Shown: positions 27,283 to 34,993 of the stretch, piece by piece
Numbering within the stretch: position 1 is the stretch's first letter
Layout of the letters: every line of letters starts with the position of its first letter
Origin: Salinimicrobium sp050750585
GTDB lineage: Bacteria; Bacteroidota; Bacteroidia; Flavobacteriales; Flavobacteriaceae
Length of the DNA stretch: 64,000 bases
Direction: 5' to 3'
NCBI RefSeq assembly: GCF_050750585.1
Contig: NZ_JBOJLM010000001.1
Coordinates: 186,001-250,000, forward strand
Made by a program: the position numbers and the translations under genes
The notes under the pieces: model-generated
The model's input: only the letters and a program-made list of their open reading frames with translations
Databases searched by the model: none
What the model was told of the DNA's origin: nothing

Positions 27283-27431
27283 AACTCTATTTCCGGAAGA
27301 AGTTTGTGAATAATATTTGCTGTTGAGGTTTATCTTCAGCTTTATTCCATCATTCAGGATATTTTCAGCAGAAGGGATCTCGTAAGTCTTCGATATTAAT
27401 GTCTGAAGAAGTTAAGGAGGAAACATCAGTG

Positions 27432-27450
27432 TCAAAAATGGCATTTTTGG
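27432..27450. repeat. 19-bp dispersed palindrome, copy 5
   Basis: TCAAAAATGGCATTTTTGG, one mismatch at the last base. It is 168 bp from copy 4; both are followed by a similar tail (TCTATTTCCRGAAG), so the two units are probably a local duplication. Confidence 0.8.
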
Positions 27451-27560
27451 AGGTCTATTTCCAGAAGTCTTCTTCAGGGGATATCATAGTAAGAATTCAC
27501 TAAAGTTTAGGTACAGAGAATCCTTCAGAAGTAATCTTTCGGAATAATAAAAAAGAAAAA

Positions 27561-27680
27561 GGCTATCCTAAAAAAGCTTCACACGTCATTTAACACCAGA
27601 ACATCATTATTTAAATGATTCCGTGTCAAAACTCCTGAAATACATTCAGGGTGACGGGAAAAGAGTTTTTAAGACAGCCT
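27561..27680. repeat. ~120-bp inverted-repeat intergenic element
   Basis: The left end GGCTATCCTAAAAAAGCTT and the reverse complement of the right end (AGGCTGTCTTAAAAACTCTT) are similar over ~19 bp. The inside carries a small hairpin, CCTGAAATACATTCAGG (27633-27652 region). No coding frame is present. The layout is that of a short non-coding mobile or REP-like element; the rest of 27212-27753 holds only palindrome copies 4 and 5. Confidence 0.5.
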
Positions 27681-27753
27681 CTGTGAGTGGATACTTTGAG
27701 GAATAGTACTAATTTACTGTTCCTGTAGTATTTTTGTCAAAAGTTCTTACTGC

Positions 27754-27933
27754 TTAAGATAATTTGGCCTTGATCTGGTCTTTATTATCTCTCACAAGGG
27801 TGTAGGCATAATATCCGGCTCCTGCAACAGCTCCCCATTTAAGGAGACTACCTGTCCACTGAAGTCCTTTTTTGGCAGCCCAAAGTTTTACTACTTTTTC
27901 ACCTGCATCTTTTGCATTTTTCTTCAAGTCCAT
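27754..27933 (-). CDS. Small 59-aa protein with one hydrophobic segment
   Basis: ATG at 27933 to TAA at 27754. The N-terminus is amphipathic and lysine-rich (MDLKKNAKDAGEKVVKLWAA), then a glycine/alanine-rich hydrophobic helix (SLLKWGAVAGAGYYAYTLV) and a charged tail (RDNKDQIKAKLS). It resembles small membrane-associated stress proteins of Flavobacteriia in form only; I do not recognise a named family. Good codon use and the clear three-part design suggest a real gene. It lies on the same strand as the SDR gene, downstream of it. Confidence 0.65.
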   Translation of the reverse strand: MDLKKNAKDAGEKVVKLWAAKKGLQWTGSLLKWGAVAGAGYYAYTLVRDNKDQIKAKLS

Positions 27934-28022
27934 TTTTGTTGGTTTTTAAGGTTCTTTTTCAAGATCGTGAAGTAATGGGTTATCTTGCGTTAAAGGCTTT
28001 CCAAATAACACTTTTTTAACCC

Positions 28023-28754
28023 TTAAGCCTTTCCTGTGGGCTTAATCATTAATTCGTTAACATTTACGCTGTTAGGCTGGGATACGGCGTACAGCACAGC
28101 ATCGGCAATGTTTTGAGGTTCAAGTTTGGGTTCGTCGCCAGAATAGTCTTTTTCTTCCAGTAATTCCTTGTCGGTAATATCATCCCTTAGGTTAGTGGCT
28201 ACAGTTCCGGGTTCAATAGAGGTAACGCGGATATTGAACTCAGGTGAGAGTTCCATTCTCATGGCACGGGAGAGGGCAATGACTGCTGCTTTTGAAGCGC
28301 CGTAAACCGCACCGCCTTTAAATACTTCTATACCGTCTACAGAGGCAATATTAATAATGTGCCCGTTCATTTGGTTCTTCATGGCTGGTAACACCGCATT
28401 AATGCAGCGCAAAGTTCCTTTTACGTTCACTTCAATGGTCTCAAGCCACTCTTCAAGATGTTGATTTTTGAGGTAAGTAAGCGGCATTACGCCGGCACAG
28501 TTTACAAGAATGTGCACTTCCCCAAATTCGTCCCAAATATCTTTAAAAGCACCTTCTACACTTTCAGAATCTGTGACATCCATTCGCACCACCAGGCTCT
28601 TATTTTTTAATTCGTCTTGCAGGTCGTTTAATTTTTGAATATTTCGGCTGGCCAATGCCACTTTACATCCGGCCCCCGAAAGGGCTTTTGCAATTGCTCT
28701 TCCAATTCCGCTGCTTGCCCCGGTCACTATGGCCACCTTGTCCTGTAATTCCAT
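28023..28754 (-). CDS. Short-chain dehydrogenase/reductase (SDR)
   Basis: 243 residues, the classical SDR length. TGASSGIGRAIA is the NAD(P)-binding glycine motif, NCAGVM the structural NAG motif, and the catalytic triad is Ser (INIASVDG) with YGASK (Tyr and Lys). ASRNIQKL after strand 2 suits NADP(H). It is closest in form to YdfG/serine-3-dehydrogenase-type enzymes acting on 3-hydroxy acids, but the substrate is not determinable. It is on the minus strand with its own short upstream region. Confidence 0.93.
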   Translation of the reverse strand: MELQDKVAIVTGASSGIGRAIAKALSGAGCKVALASRNIQKLNDLQDELKNKSLVVRMDVTDSESVEGAFKDIWDEFGEVHILVNCAGVMPLTYLKNQHLEEWLETIEVNVKGTLRCINAVLPAMKNQMNGHIINIASVDGIEVFKGGAVYGASKAAVIALSRAMRMELSPEFNIRVTSIEPGTVATNLRDDITDKELLEEKDYSGDEPKLEPQNIADAVLYAVSQPNSVNVNELMIKPTGKA

Positions 28755-28940
28755 CTTTCAGTTTTTCTTTAAAAGATAAGATTTGTGAAGAAGGTACAGG
28801 GGTTGAATAACAGGAATTTAACGTCTCTGTCTAATATTTCTGAAGGAAGGGGTTTTGTAATGTATGCTTCGGAAATACTTCAGAAGGAGTCAGGAAACAC
28901 AGAAAATTATGATCAGAATATAGCTTTTTCCGAAGAAGAT

Positions 28941-29327
28941 TTATTGCTGCCGACTCAGGTACATATTCATAAAGAGATTGTGGGCCATATTCCTGGCTCT
29001 GTTCTTCGCAATGCTGGCTCTGTCACCTTCAAAAAGCTCATCAAGGGTTTCATACCACATGTTGAGCCATTCGCCGAAATGTGCCTGTTCAATAGAATGA
29101 TCAAAATCCCGGTCTACTTCTTTGTGGGCCCGCATGGGGTTACCACGAAATTTGCTTACCATAAATAGGTTGGTCTCCCAGAAGTCGGTAAGCTTCTCAA
29201 GATGGGCAGGCCAGTCATTTATAGTGTCATTAAAAAAGTGGCCAATCTTTTTGTTGGCGCGCACTTTGGTATAAAATGTAGAAACCAGGAGAAAGACATC
29301 CTCCCGGTTTTGTATATCGTTTTTCAT
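28941..29327 (-). CDS. Group III truncated haemoglobin
   Basis: 128 residues. The protein aligns with group III (trHbP/O-type) truncated globins: FYTKVRANKKIGHFFND (B/C helices), WPAHLEKLTDFWETNLF with the conserved Trp, and AHKEVDRDFDHSIEQAHFGEW with the proximal His region. Family members bind O2 or NO, and group III globins are often linked with micro-oxic growth. It lies 15 bp after the small membrane protein gene, which has a Crp/Fnr-type site, so it is probably induced together with the nitrite reductase and cbb3 genes and may scavenge NO. Confidence 0.88.
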   Translation of the reverse strand: MKNDIQNREDVFLLVSTFYTKVRANKKIGHFFNDTINDWPAHLEKLTDFWETNLFMVSKFRGNPMRAHKEVDRDFDHSIEQAHFGEWLNMWYETLDELFEGDRASIAKNRARNMAHNLFMNMYLSRQQ

Positions 29328-29342
29328 AAGAAAATACTCTTT

Positions 29343-29633
29343 CTAATAGCGCATAAACACATTGATTATTAGCAGGAGCGAGCTAAGTAGGAGGCTAAAA
29401 ATTAATGTATTAAAAACAAATTTAGGCTTTAATTGTGCTAAAACTGTCACCATATATATCATACACACTGCAACTACCAGGAATAGCTGGAACATTTGAA
29501 TAAAGTCATGCCCGTTCATTAAGATCACCATAGCCGCTGCAGCACCCAAACATGTTGAAAGGATGATGGCCACTGCCGAATATCCTACATAAAGGTCTTC
29601 AAAATCTTTGTAAAGTGTGTTGTAAAGTTTCAT
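29343..29633 (-). CDS. Small membrane protein, 3-4 helices
   Basis: 96 residues, mostly hydrophobic. Helices are visible at ~17-38 (VAIILSTCLGAAAAMVIL), ~45-65 (MFQLFLVVAVCMIYMVTVL) and ~73-93 (VFNTLIFSLLLSSLLLIINV). No cofactor ligands or named family are recognised. It is the first gene after a Crp/Fnr-type promoter and runs into the truncated haemoglobin gene, so a role in micro-oxic or NO physiology is inferred from context. Confidence 0.75.
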   Translation of the reverse strand: MKLYNTLYKDFEDLYVGYSAVAIILSTCLGAAAAMVILMNGHDFIQMFQLFLVVAVCMIYMVTVLAQLKPKFVFNTLIFSLLLSSLLLIINVFMRY

Positions 29634-29658
29634 AGCATAGTCGTTTTAAATTATGCTG

Positions 29659-29701
29659 TAAAATTAAGAGGATAGGGAAGGAGAGAATATGATTGGGATC
29701 A
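29659..29701 (-). promoter_or_regulatory. Class II Crp/Fnr promoter (site 1)
   Basis: TGATTGGGATCA at 29690-29701 sits in the longer palindrome ATATGAT-TGGG-ATCATA. On the minus strand, TAATTTTA (29659-29666) follows as the -7 element. The site centre (29695.5) is 36.5 bp upstream of the last base of that element, the spacing shared by four other promoters in the window. It serves the membrane protein and truncated haemoglobin genes. Confidence 0.72.
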
Positions 29702-29756
29702 TAAAACAGGACATTTATGTCTCAGATCTAAATCATAAGAAGCTGGTAATGAACTT

Positions 29757-30350
29757 TTACCGGTACACTTTTCGCTTTTTTATTTGAAGTTCGCCTTTCT
29801 TTTCAAGAGACTTGGTGGCACGTATCACGGTCTCCACGCGCAGCCCGGTAAGGTCGGCGAGTTGTTGCCGGGTAAGGTTAAGCCGGTAAGTAAACTTTCC
29901 ATCTACCTTATCTACATGCTTGAGGTAATCTATGATGCGAAGAATTCTGTGCTCGGGTTCCTGGCTCGATATTTCTGAAACCATGATGGCTTTGTAGTAA
30001 AGCCTTTTTGCAAGGGTTTCGGTGATCTTTAGGTGGACTTTTGGATTTGACGAAAGCAGTTCTAAAAATTGCTCTTTTGAAAGCTGAAAAACTTCGGCAT
30101 CTGAAATGGCTTCGGCATTTGCCGGATATTTCACGTTTGCCAGCAACGGCGGTTCTCCAAAACTCTGCCCGATAGAAAAAATACCCTGGATGAACTCTTT
30201 ACCATCTTGGTTGTAATTGTTCATCTTGATCTCTCCTGAAGCTACCTGGTAGAAGTTGAGAGCCGATTCTCCTTCCCGAAACAATTGATCTCCTTTAGAA
30301 AAAGACACCCTTTTGGCGCCGTAATTAAGCAACAGGTTTTCGTCTATCAT
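29757..30350 (-). CDS. Crp/Fnr family transcriptional regulator
   Basis: 197 residues: a cyclic-nucleotide-type beta-roll (FSKGDQLFREGESALNFYQV, FGEPPLL) and a C-terminal winged helix. The recognition helix TGLRVETVIRATKSLEKKG carries the Glu and Arg that read TGA half-sites in CRP and FNR. There is no cysteine in the protein, so it cannot hold an FNR-type Fe-S cluster; the signal may be a small ligand, NO/haem or something else. TGA-N6-TCA sites precede five local transcription units, and this is the only regulator of its family in the window, so it is the likely controller. It lies 7 bp after thioredoxin. Confidence 0.92.
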   Translation of the reverse strand: MIDENLLLNYGAKRVSFSKGDQLFREGESALNFYQVASGEIKMNNYNQDGKEFIQGIFSIGQSFGEPPLLANVKYPANAEAISDAEVFQLSKEQFLELLSSNPKVHLKITETLAKRLYYKAIMVSEISSQEPEHRILRIIDYLKHVDKVDGKFTYRLNLTRQQLADLTGLRVETVIRATKSLEKKGELQIKKRKVYR

Positions 30351-30356
30351 ATATAA

Positions 30357-30656
30357 CTACTGGTGGGAATTTATAAGCTCAACCAGGTTAGCTTTTGGTA
30401 CCACGCCCGACTGTCGCCATAATTGTTCTCCTTTTTTAAACAGGATAAGTGTGGGCACGCCGCGCACCTGAAATTTTTCGGCCAGCGCCTGATTTCTGTC
30501 TACATCTATCTTCACAATTTTAACCTTGTCTCCAAGATCGGCTTTGGCTTGTTCTAAAATTGGAGCCAATGTTTTGCAGGGGCCGCACCAGTCGGCAAAA
30601 AAATCTACAAGAACGGGCTTGTCATCCTGGATGATCTCGCTGAATTTACTTTTCAT
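30357..30656 (-). CDS. trxA: Thioredoxin
   Basis: 99 residues with the complete thioredoxin fold. The redox-active site is FFADWCGPCK, the cis-proline segment is VRGVPTLILF, and there is no signal peptide, so it is cytoplasmic. It reduces disulfides in target proteins. The gene starts the block that continues into the Crp/Fnr gene 7 bp downstream, so the two are probably co-transcribed. Placement beside a redox regulator is suggestive but not proof of a shared role. Confidence 0.93.
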   Translation of the reverse strand: MKSKFSEIIQDDKPVLVDFFADWCGPCKTLAPILEQAKADLGDKVKIVKIDVDRNQALAEKFQVRGVPTLILFKKGEQLWRQSGVVPKANLVELINSHQ

Positions 30657-30686
30657 ATTTTTCTTTTTTAAGCACTCTAAAGGTAC

Positions 30687-30705
30687 TCAAAAATGGCATT
30701 TTTGG
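30687..30705. repeat. 19-bp dispersed palindrome, copy 6
   Basis: TCAAAAATGGCATTTTTGG with the shared tail AAAGTATTTT. It lies in the 64-bp gap between the CoA-transferase end and the thioredoxin start. Confidence 0.85.
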
Positions 30706-30720
30706 AAAGTATTTTCAGGT

Positions 30721-31995
30721 CTACCTTATTCCGGAGAGCCTTTTATGAGCTTCCTCTTCCAGGGCAGCCCTATGGTTGGGGTGAGCGATAGAGATGAGGG
30801 CTTTGGCTCTTTGTTTCAGGTTTTTTCCGTAGAGATTCACTACACCATACTCGGTAGCGATGTAATGTACGTGCGCCCTGGTGGTGGTAACGCCTGCACC
30901 TTCTTTTAAATTGGGAACTATCTTGGAGATGCCTTTTAAAGTGGTTGAAGGCATGGCAATAATTGCTTTGCCACCTTCAGAAAGGGAAGCGCCGCGAATA
31001 AAATCCATTTGTCCGCCTACGCCCGAATACTGGTAGGTGCCAATGGTATCGGCGCAAACCTGCCCGGTAAGGTCTATTTCTATAGCACTGTTAATCGCTG
31101 TCACCTTCGGGTTTCTTCTAATAATCGCCGTATCGTTGGTGTAGGCTGCTTCCTTAAAATGGATCACGGGATTATCATCTATGAAATCGTATAATTTTGA
31201 GGAGCCAAGGGCAAAGCAGGTCACGATCTTTCCGGTTTTCACCTCTTTTTCTTCCCCGGTAATAATGCCTTTTTCTATGAGTGGCAAAACCCCGTCAGAA
31301 AACATTTCAGTATGAATTCCAAGGCGTTTGTGGTTCATGAGGTTGTTGAGCACCACATTTGGAATGGCGCCAATTCCCATTTGAAGGGTAGCTCCATCTT
31401 CAATAAGTTCGGCTACGTTTTTTCCTATTTGCTTCTCAATTTCTGAAGCTTCAACAGGCATATGGGCATGTAAAGGTAAACTGGCCTCTACTGCGGCTGT
31501 GATCTGGCTTACATGAATAATCCCGTCACCATGGGTTCTTGGAACCTGCGGATTTATTTGCGCAATAACTGTTTTAGCGGTTTGTATAGCCGGAAGGGTA
31601 ATATCTATTGAAAGGCCCAGCGAACAGAATCCGTGTTTATCGGGAGGGGAAACCTGAATAAAAGCTACATCAAGGGGTAAGATGTTCTTTCTAAATAACA
31701 GGTGGATCTCACTTAGAAAAATAGGAATATAAGCCCCGTATTCCGAATTTATCGCATTGCGAACATTACCGGCAGCAAAACAGCTGTTCAGAGAAAATGA
31801 TTCCCTGTACGGCGGCTGTGTATAACGCGCAGGGCCTTCGGTATGTATGTGGAAGATCTCCACGTTCTTTAATTCTTTATGGCGCTCTACCAGGGCCTCA
31901 ATAAGAATATTTGGTGTCATGGCCGCTCCCTGGATGAATATCCTGTTACCCGATTTTACATAAGACACGGCCTGGGCAGCACTTACTAACTTCAT
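30721..31995 (-). CDS. Acetyl-CoA hydrolase/transferase family protein
   Basis: 424 residues. It has the two-domain CoA-transferase fold, N-terminal FIQGAAMTPNILIEAL and C-terminal FIRGASLSEGGKAIIAMPST. The pattern GxGxIP in LQMGIGAIPNVVL and the Glu in IHTEMFSDGV are characteristic, the latter being the likely catalytic glutamate that forms the CoA thioester. It is closest in form to 4-hydroxybutyrate or acetate CoA-transferases. In facultative anaerobes these recycle CoA during fermentation, which would fit the neighbourhood. It begins 6 bp after the YceI gene and is probably part of that transcript. Confidence 0.9.
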   Translation of the reverse strand: MKLVSAAQAVSYVKSGNRIFIQGAAMTPNILIEALVERHKELKNVEIFHIHTEGPARYTQPPYRESFSLNSCFAAGNVRNAINSEYGAYIPIFLSEIHLLFRKNILPLDVAFIQVSPPDKHGFCSLGLSIDITLPAIQTAKTVIAQINPQVPRTHGDGIIHVSQITAAVEASLPLHAHMPVEASEIEKQIGKNVAELIEDGATLQMGIGAIPNVVLNNLMNHKRLGIHTEMFSDGVLPLIEKGIITGEEKEVKTGKIVTCFALGSSKLYDFIDDNPVIHFKEAAYTNDTAIIRRNPKVTAINSAIEIDLTGQVCADTIGTYQYSGVGGQMDFIRGASLSEGGKAIIAMPSTTLKGISKIVPNLKEGAGVTTTRAHVHYIATEYGVVNLYGKNLKQRAKALISIAHPNHRAALEEEAHKRLSGIR

Positions 31996-32000
31996 ATTGC

Positions 32001-32573
32001 TTATTTTTTTACCTGTAAATTAAATTGAATGTCGATTTCGTCTTTAACGACGATCATTCCAAACAGCTTTTTTGGAGCCTCAAGTTCGTAGTCTTTTATA
32101 TTGAGGTGCAGTTTTCCTTTAAATTCAGCTATTGCAGCATTTTTTATGGCTACAGGCAATTCATAAAATCTTTCTTTGCCTGCTATGGTGATGCCAACTT
32201 TTGCTACTGCTTTTGTAGGGGAAGACATGCTCACCTCGTTTAACTCGAGAAGTATCCTGGGATGTTTATCTGTTTGCAGGAGGTCGTGGAAGTCGCGGTT
32301 TATACCTTTGCTCCCACAGTCAAAGCCTTTGTTGTTAAGGATGAGTACAGCTCCTGTAAATTTTATTTTATTACCATTTTGTGTGTAAGTGATATTTTGA
32401 GAATCTTCTAAATATGAATTATCAAACTCACACTGAAATGCAGCAATATTAGAGTCCCCAATGATAGTGAGCTCACTGCTGGGGAGCACTGTGATGTTTC
32501 TTTTCTGAAAATCCTGTGCGCGTGTTACCGCACTACAGAAAAGTACCAATAAGACAAACGCAATTTTTTTCAT
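32001..32573 (-). CDS. YceI-family periplasmic protein
   Basis: 191 residues from the ATG at 32573, giving the signal peptide KKIAFVLLVLFCSAVTRAQ. The frame extends to 32615 but that would place an unlikely 14-residue lead through the terminator hairpin. The mature protein is a beta-barrel of lipocalin form (ELTIIGDSNIAAFQCEF, PVAIKNAAIAEFKGKLHLN). YceI proteins bind isoprenoid lipids, and some are linked to quinone or respiratory function. It precedes the CoA-transferase gene and is similar to the YceI gene at 34024. Confidence 0.85.
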   Translation of the reverse strand: MKKIAFVLLVLFCSAVTRAQDFQKRNITVLPSSELTIIGDSNIAAFQCEFDNSYLEDSQNITYTQNGNKIKFTGAVLILNNKGFDCGSKGINRDFHDLLQTDKHPRILLELNEVSMSSPTKAVAKVGITIAGKERFYELPVAIKNAAIAEFKGKLHLNIKDYELEAPKKLFGMIVVKDEIDIQFNLQVKK

Positions 32574-32589
32574 TTTTTTAAAGTTAAAA

Positions 32590-32618
32590 AAAATGGGGGA
32601 ATTTAATTCCCCCATTTT
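32590..32618 (-). terminator. Terminator after the porin gene
   Basis: On the minus strand, AAAATGGGGGAATTAAATTC pairs through GGGGGAATT/AATTCCCCC and is followed by eight T. It ends the YceI-porin transcript, so the following YceI gene needs read-through or its own promoter. Confidence 0.82.
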
Positions 32619-32646
32619 CTGGCTAGTTCAAACGAATCTTTTATTC

Positions 32647-33966
32647 TTAGAAGCTGATTACTGCTTCAATGTTAAAGCCGTTGAATTGTCCGTCGTTGTG
32701 AATATCACCTGTAGGGTAGTCATTGTAATCCTGGTTAACATACTCAACTTTAGTAAGGATGTTTTTGGTCATAAACCATCCACCTCCAATGTTGAAGCGG
32801 TTAACTGTTACATCTTCTCCAGATTTAAGTTCACCATTTACAGTATTGTAACGTCCACCTACGTAGAAGTTCTCGTTGTTACCAAATCTGTAGATAAGTT
32901 CACCTGCATATTGGTTCCAGCTTCTTTCGTCAGTTTCAGAAGCGTATTTACCGCTAGCTCTTTCATAGATTCCGAAGAATTCAAGTCCACCTGCTTTGAT
33001 GAAAGGGTTGATCATGAAAGAAGTCAATTCATTTTTAAGGTCTGGGTTAATTCTACCAGATCTAAAGCCATCTCCAGGGTTGTTTGCATCTGGGCCAGAC
33101 ATTACGTTGTAGTATCTTGAACCTGCACGGTCACCACTGTATAAATAAGCACTTTTAGTTTGGTTTGTGTGGTAAACCGATCCTGTTAATCTAAATCTGA
33201 AATCTTCAGAGATTTGGTTGTCATAACCAAATTTTGCAAGAAGAGAAGGGCTTGTATGACCTTCACTAGAAGTAGACTGGTTTAATTTACCGTTTGTAAA
33301 TCCAACCATACCTAGCCATGGGCCGTTGAAGTAGTAGATCTCACCACCTACCTCAGTAGTAAAGCTGTCCATTAGGTAGTTTCCTACGAATGGGTTGTAA
33401 AGAGCCATTGCGTTGTCAGATCTTCTGAAGTGAGCATCACCATAGTTGTTCTCCATGTGACCAAACCTGATCCTTAAGTGCTCCATAAGACCAGAAGCTA
33501 ACCCTTCACTGATGAAGTCAAGGTTATCTACTTGTAGGTATCCTCCTTTTACGTAAGTATCAGGGTGGTTTTGAGAAGAAAGGTAAGTGTTAAGGTGTAC
33601 TCTAACTCCTTTTGCAAGCAAAATGTCAAAAGTCATGTTTGCAGTAGCAAGGTTAAAGTCTTTTCCAAGTTCATATAATTCAGGAGCGCCTGAAGCATTT
33701 TCCTGTTCTAATGCCTGGAATTGAAGTGCAAAAGCACCACCAAGTCTTACCTGTACTCCTTCGAATTCACCGTAGTTGTTGTCTTTTGTAGGCTCAAATG
33801 TGCTTATACCGCGTTGATCTGGATATCTAAAGTTAGGTAGACTTCTGTCCCAAAGGGTAGTGTTTTCATTGTCTTCTACAACAAGAACATCTACATCTTG
33901 TGCCTGTGCCTGAAAGCCCATGGCCATCAAAAGAGCAATACCGGAATATTTAATTAGAGTTTTCAT
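32647..33966 (-). CDS. Outer-membrane porin (OprP/OprO-like beta-barrel)
   Basis: 439 residues with signal peptide MKTLIKYSGIALLMAMGFQA. The body has alternating polar/hydrophobic strands and closes with a strand ending in phenylalanine (FNGFNIEAVISF), the barrel-insertion signal. The general pattern (RLGGAFALQFQAL, IRFGHMENNYGDAHFRR) resembles phosphate-selective/anion porins. No specificity residue set is recognised. It lies 57 bp after the YceI gene (34024) and is probably transcribed with it from the Crp/Fnr-type promoter at 34640-34682. Such porins may admit nitrite or other anions, a guess only. Confidence 0.85.
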   Translation of the reverse strand: MKTLIKYSGIALLMAMGFQAQAQDVDVLVVEDNENTTLWDRSLPNFRYPDQRGISTFEPTKDNNYGEFEGVQVRLGGAFALQFQALEQENASGAPELYELGKDFNLATANMTFDILLAKGVRVHLNTYLSSQNHPDTYVKGGYLQVDNLDFISEGLASGLMEHLRIRFGHMENNYGDAHFRRSDNAMALYNPFVGNYLMDSFTTEVGGEIYYFNGPWLGMVGFTNGKLNQSTSSEGHTSPSLLAKFGYDNQISEDFRFRLTGSVYHTNQTKSAYLYSGDRAGSRYYNVMSGPDANNPGDGFRSGRINPDLKNELTSFMINPFIKAGGLEFFGIYERASGKYASETDERSWNQYAGELIYRFGNNENFYVGGRYNTVNGELKSGEDVTVNRFNIGGGWFMTKNILTKVEYVNQDYNDYPTGDIHNDGQFNGFNIEAVISF

Positions 33967-34023
33967 TTTTGATACATTAAAAAAGTTGATAGTTGAATTT
34001 TAATATTTGTTGTTGAATTAGGG

Positions 34024-34614
34024 TTATTTAGTAAAAACAGTCTGGAATTTAATGTTCACTTCATCTCCAGTGGTGATAGTTCCAAACATAGCTGTTGGGG
34101 GATCCACTTTGAAATCGGTCATTTTTATCTTTTTGTCACCGCTTAGCGTGATTTTATCACCGGCAACTTTAGCATCGAAGATCAATTCTACATTCTTCTG
34201 GGTTCCTGCAATGGTAAGTACACCATTAGTAGTTACTTTGCATGAGGTTTTTGAAGTGCAATCAAGGTTTTTAACGCTTGATAATTCGTAGGTAATTCTT
34301 CTGTGTTTATCGGTGTCAAGAGCCTTATAGGTGTTTTTGTCCATTCCTCCTTTTCCACTCTTCAGGCTTTCGGCAACTACTGCAAACTGTAATTGATCAA
34401 GTTTCACTAATTGTCCGTCTTCCATTTGAACCTTTATACTTCCCTGGAGTTCTTTTGCACTTAACTCCCAATCGTGTATGTTTGAGGTTCCTTCCACTTT
34501 TAAACTGGAGGCTCCGCTATTTACATTAAAGGTTTGTCCTACCATTGTATTGGCAGAAAAGACCATTACCAGAAAGCTTCCAATTACTAACCAAAGGTTC
34601 TTTTTTGTGTTCAT
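34024..34614 (-). CDS. YceI-family periplasmic protein
   Basis: 196 residues with signal peptide (LWLVIGSFLVMVFSANTMVG). The mature part is a YceI lipid-binding barrel: LKVEGTSNIHDWELSAKEL is the characteristic N-terminal strand pair, and TAMFGTITTGDEVNIKF the closing strands. It is related to the YceI at 32001, which suggests a duplication. It is first in the transcript driven by the Crp/Fnr-type promoter directly upstream and probably co-expressed with the porin. Confidence 0.9.
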   Translation of the reverse strand: MNTKKNLWLVIGSFLVMVFSANTMVGQTFNVNSGASSLKVEGTSNIHDWELSAKELQGSIKVQMEDGQLVKLDQLQFAVVAESLKSGKGGMDKNTYKALDTDKHRRITYELSSVKNLDCTSKTSCKVTTNGVLTIAGTQKNVELIFDAKVAGDKITLSGDKKIKMTDFKVDPPTAMFGTITTGDEVNIKFQTVFTK

Positions 34615-34639
34615 GATTTTTGTTTTTTTAATTATGGTA

Positions 34640-34682
34640 CAAAGATGGCACAGATATGAGCGGTAGAGTATGACGTGGGTCA
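34640..34682 (-). promoter_or_regulatory. Class II Crp/Fnr promoter (site 2)
   Basis: TGACGTGGGTCA at 34671-34682. The minus-strand -7 element is CATCTTTG (34640-34647). The site centre (34676.5) is 36.5 bp from its last base. It drives the YceI gene and probably the porin. Confidence 0.72.
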
Positions 34683-34993
34683 GCTTTCAGCAAGATTCTC
34701 ATAATACCTGATTCTAAATTTTTATATTCTCCTTCACATTTAACTAATTGCCTTTTAATGAGCTCGTTAATCTTGAGCTTCAGTCAGGCCCTGATCTAAA
34801 AGCTGATAATGCTCATACTTTTACCGATAAAATGTGCTCCGAAAGTTCCAAAACATGCTCTGCTTTGGCAAGATATTAAGAAACTTTAACCAGAATTTTA
34901 GGACTTGCAAATCAAAACAGGGATAAATCTGTCCGGAATATTAAAATATGGATTGCCACGAAAGAGGAGAAAATAACAAATCCTTAACAGATT
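34683..34993. other. Intergenic stretch, no gene seen
   Basis: AT-rich DNA between two minus-strand transcripts. It holds one TGATAATGCTCA (34804-34815) without a matching -7 element at the expected spacing in either direction, so it was not called as a regulatory site. Confidence 0.5.

Noticed and set aside
27212..27753. A CRISPR array or tandem repeat in this gap
   Set aside because: The two palindromes and the inverted-repeat element are not evenly spaced direct repeats with spacers, and no cas gene is in the window.
28785..29168. 127-residue plus-strand frame over the truncated haemoglobin
   Set aside because: It is the antisense shadow of the haemoglobin gene, whose globin motifs are clear.
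34804..34815. TGATAATGCTCA as another Crp/Fnr site
   Set aside because: No TAnnTTTG-like element lies 36.5 bp from its centre in either direction, and it is ~190 bp from the nearest start. One such match is expected by chance in this much intergenic DNA.
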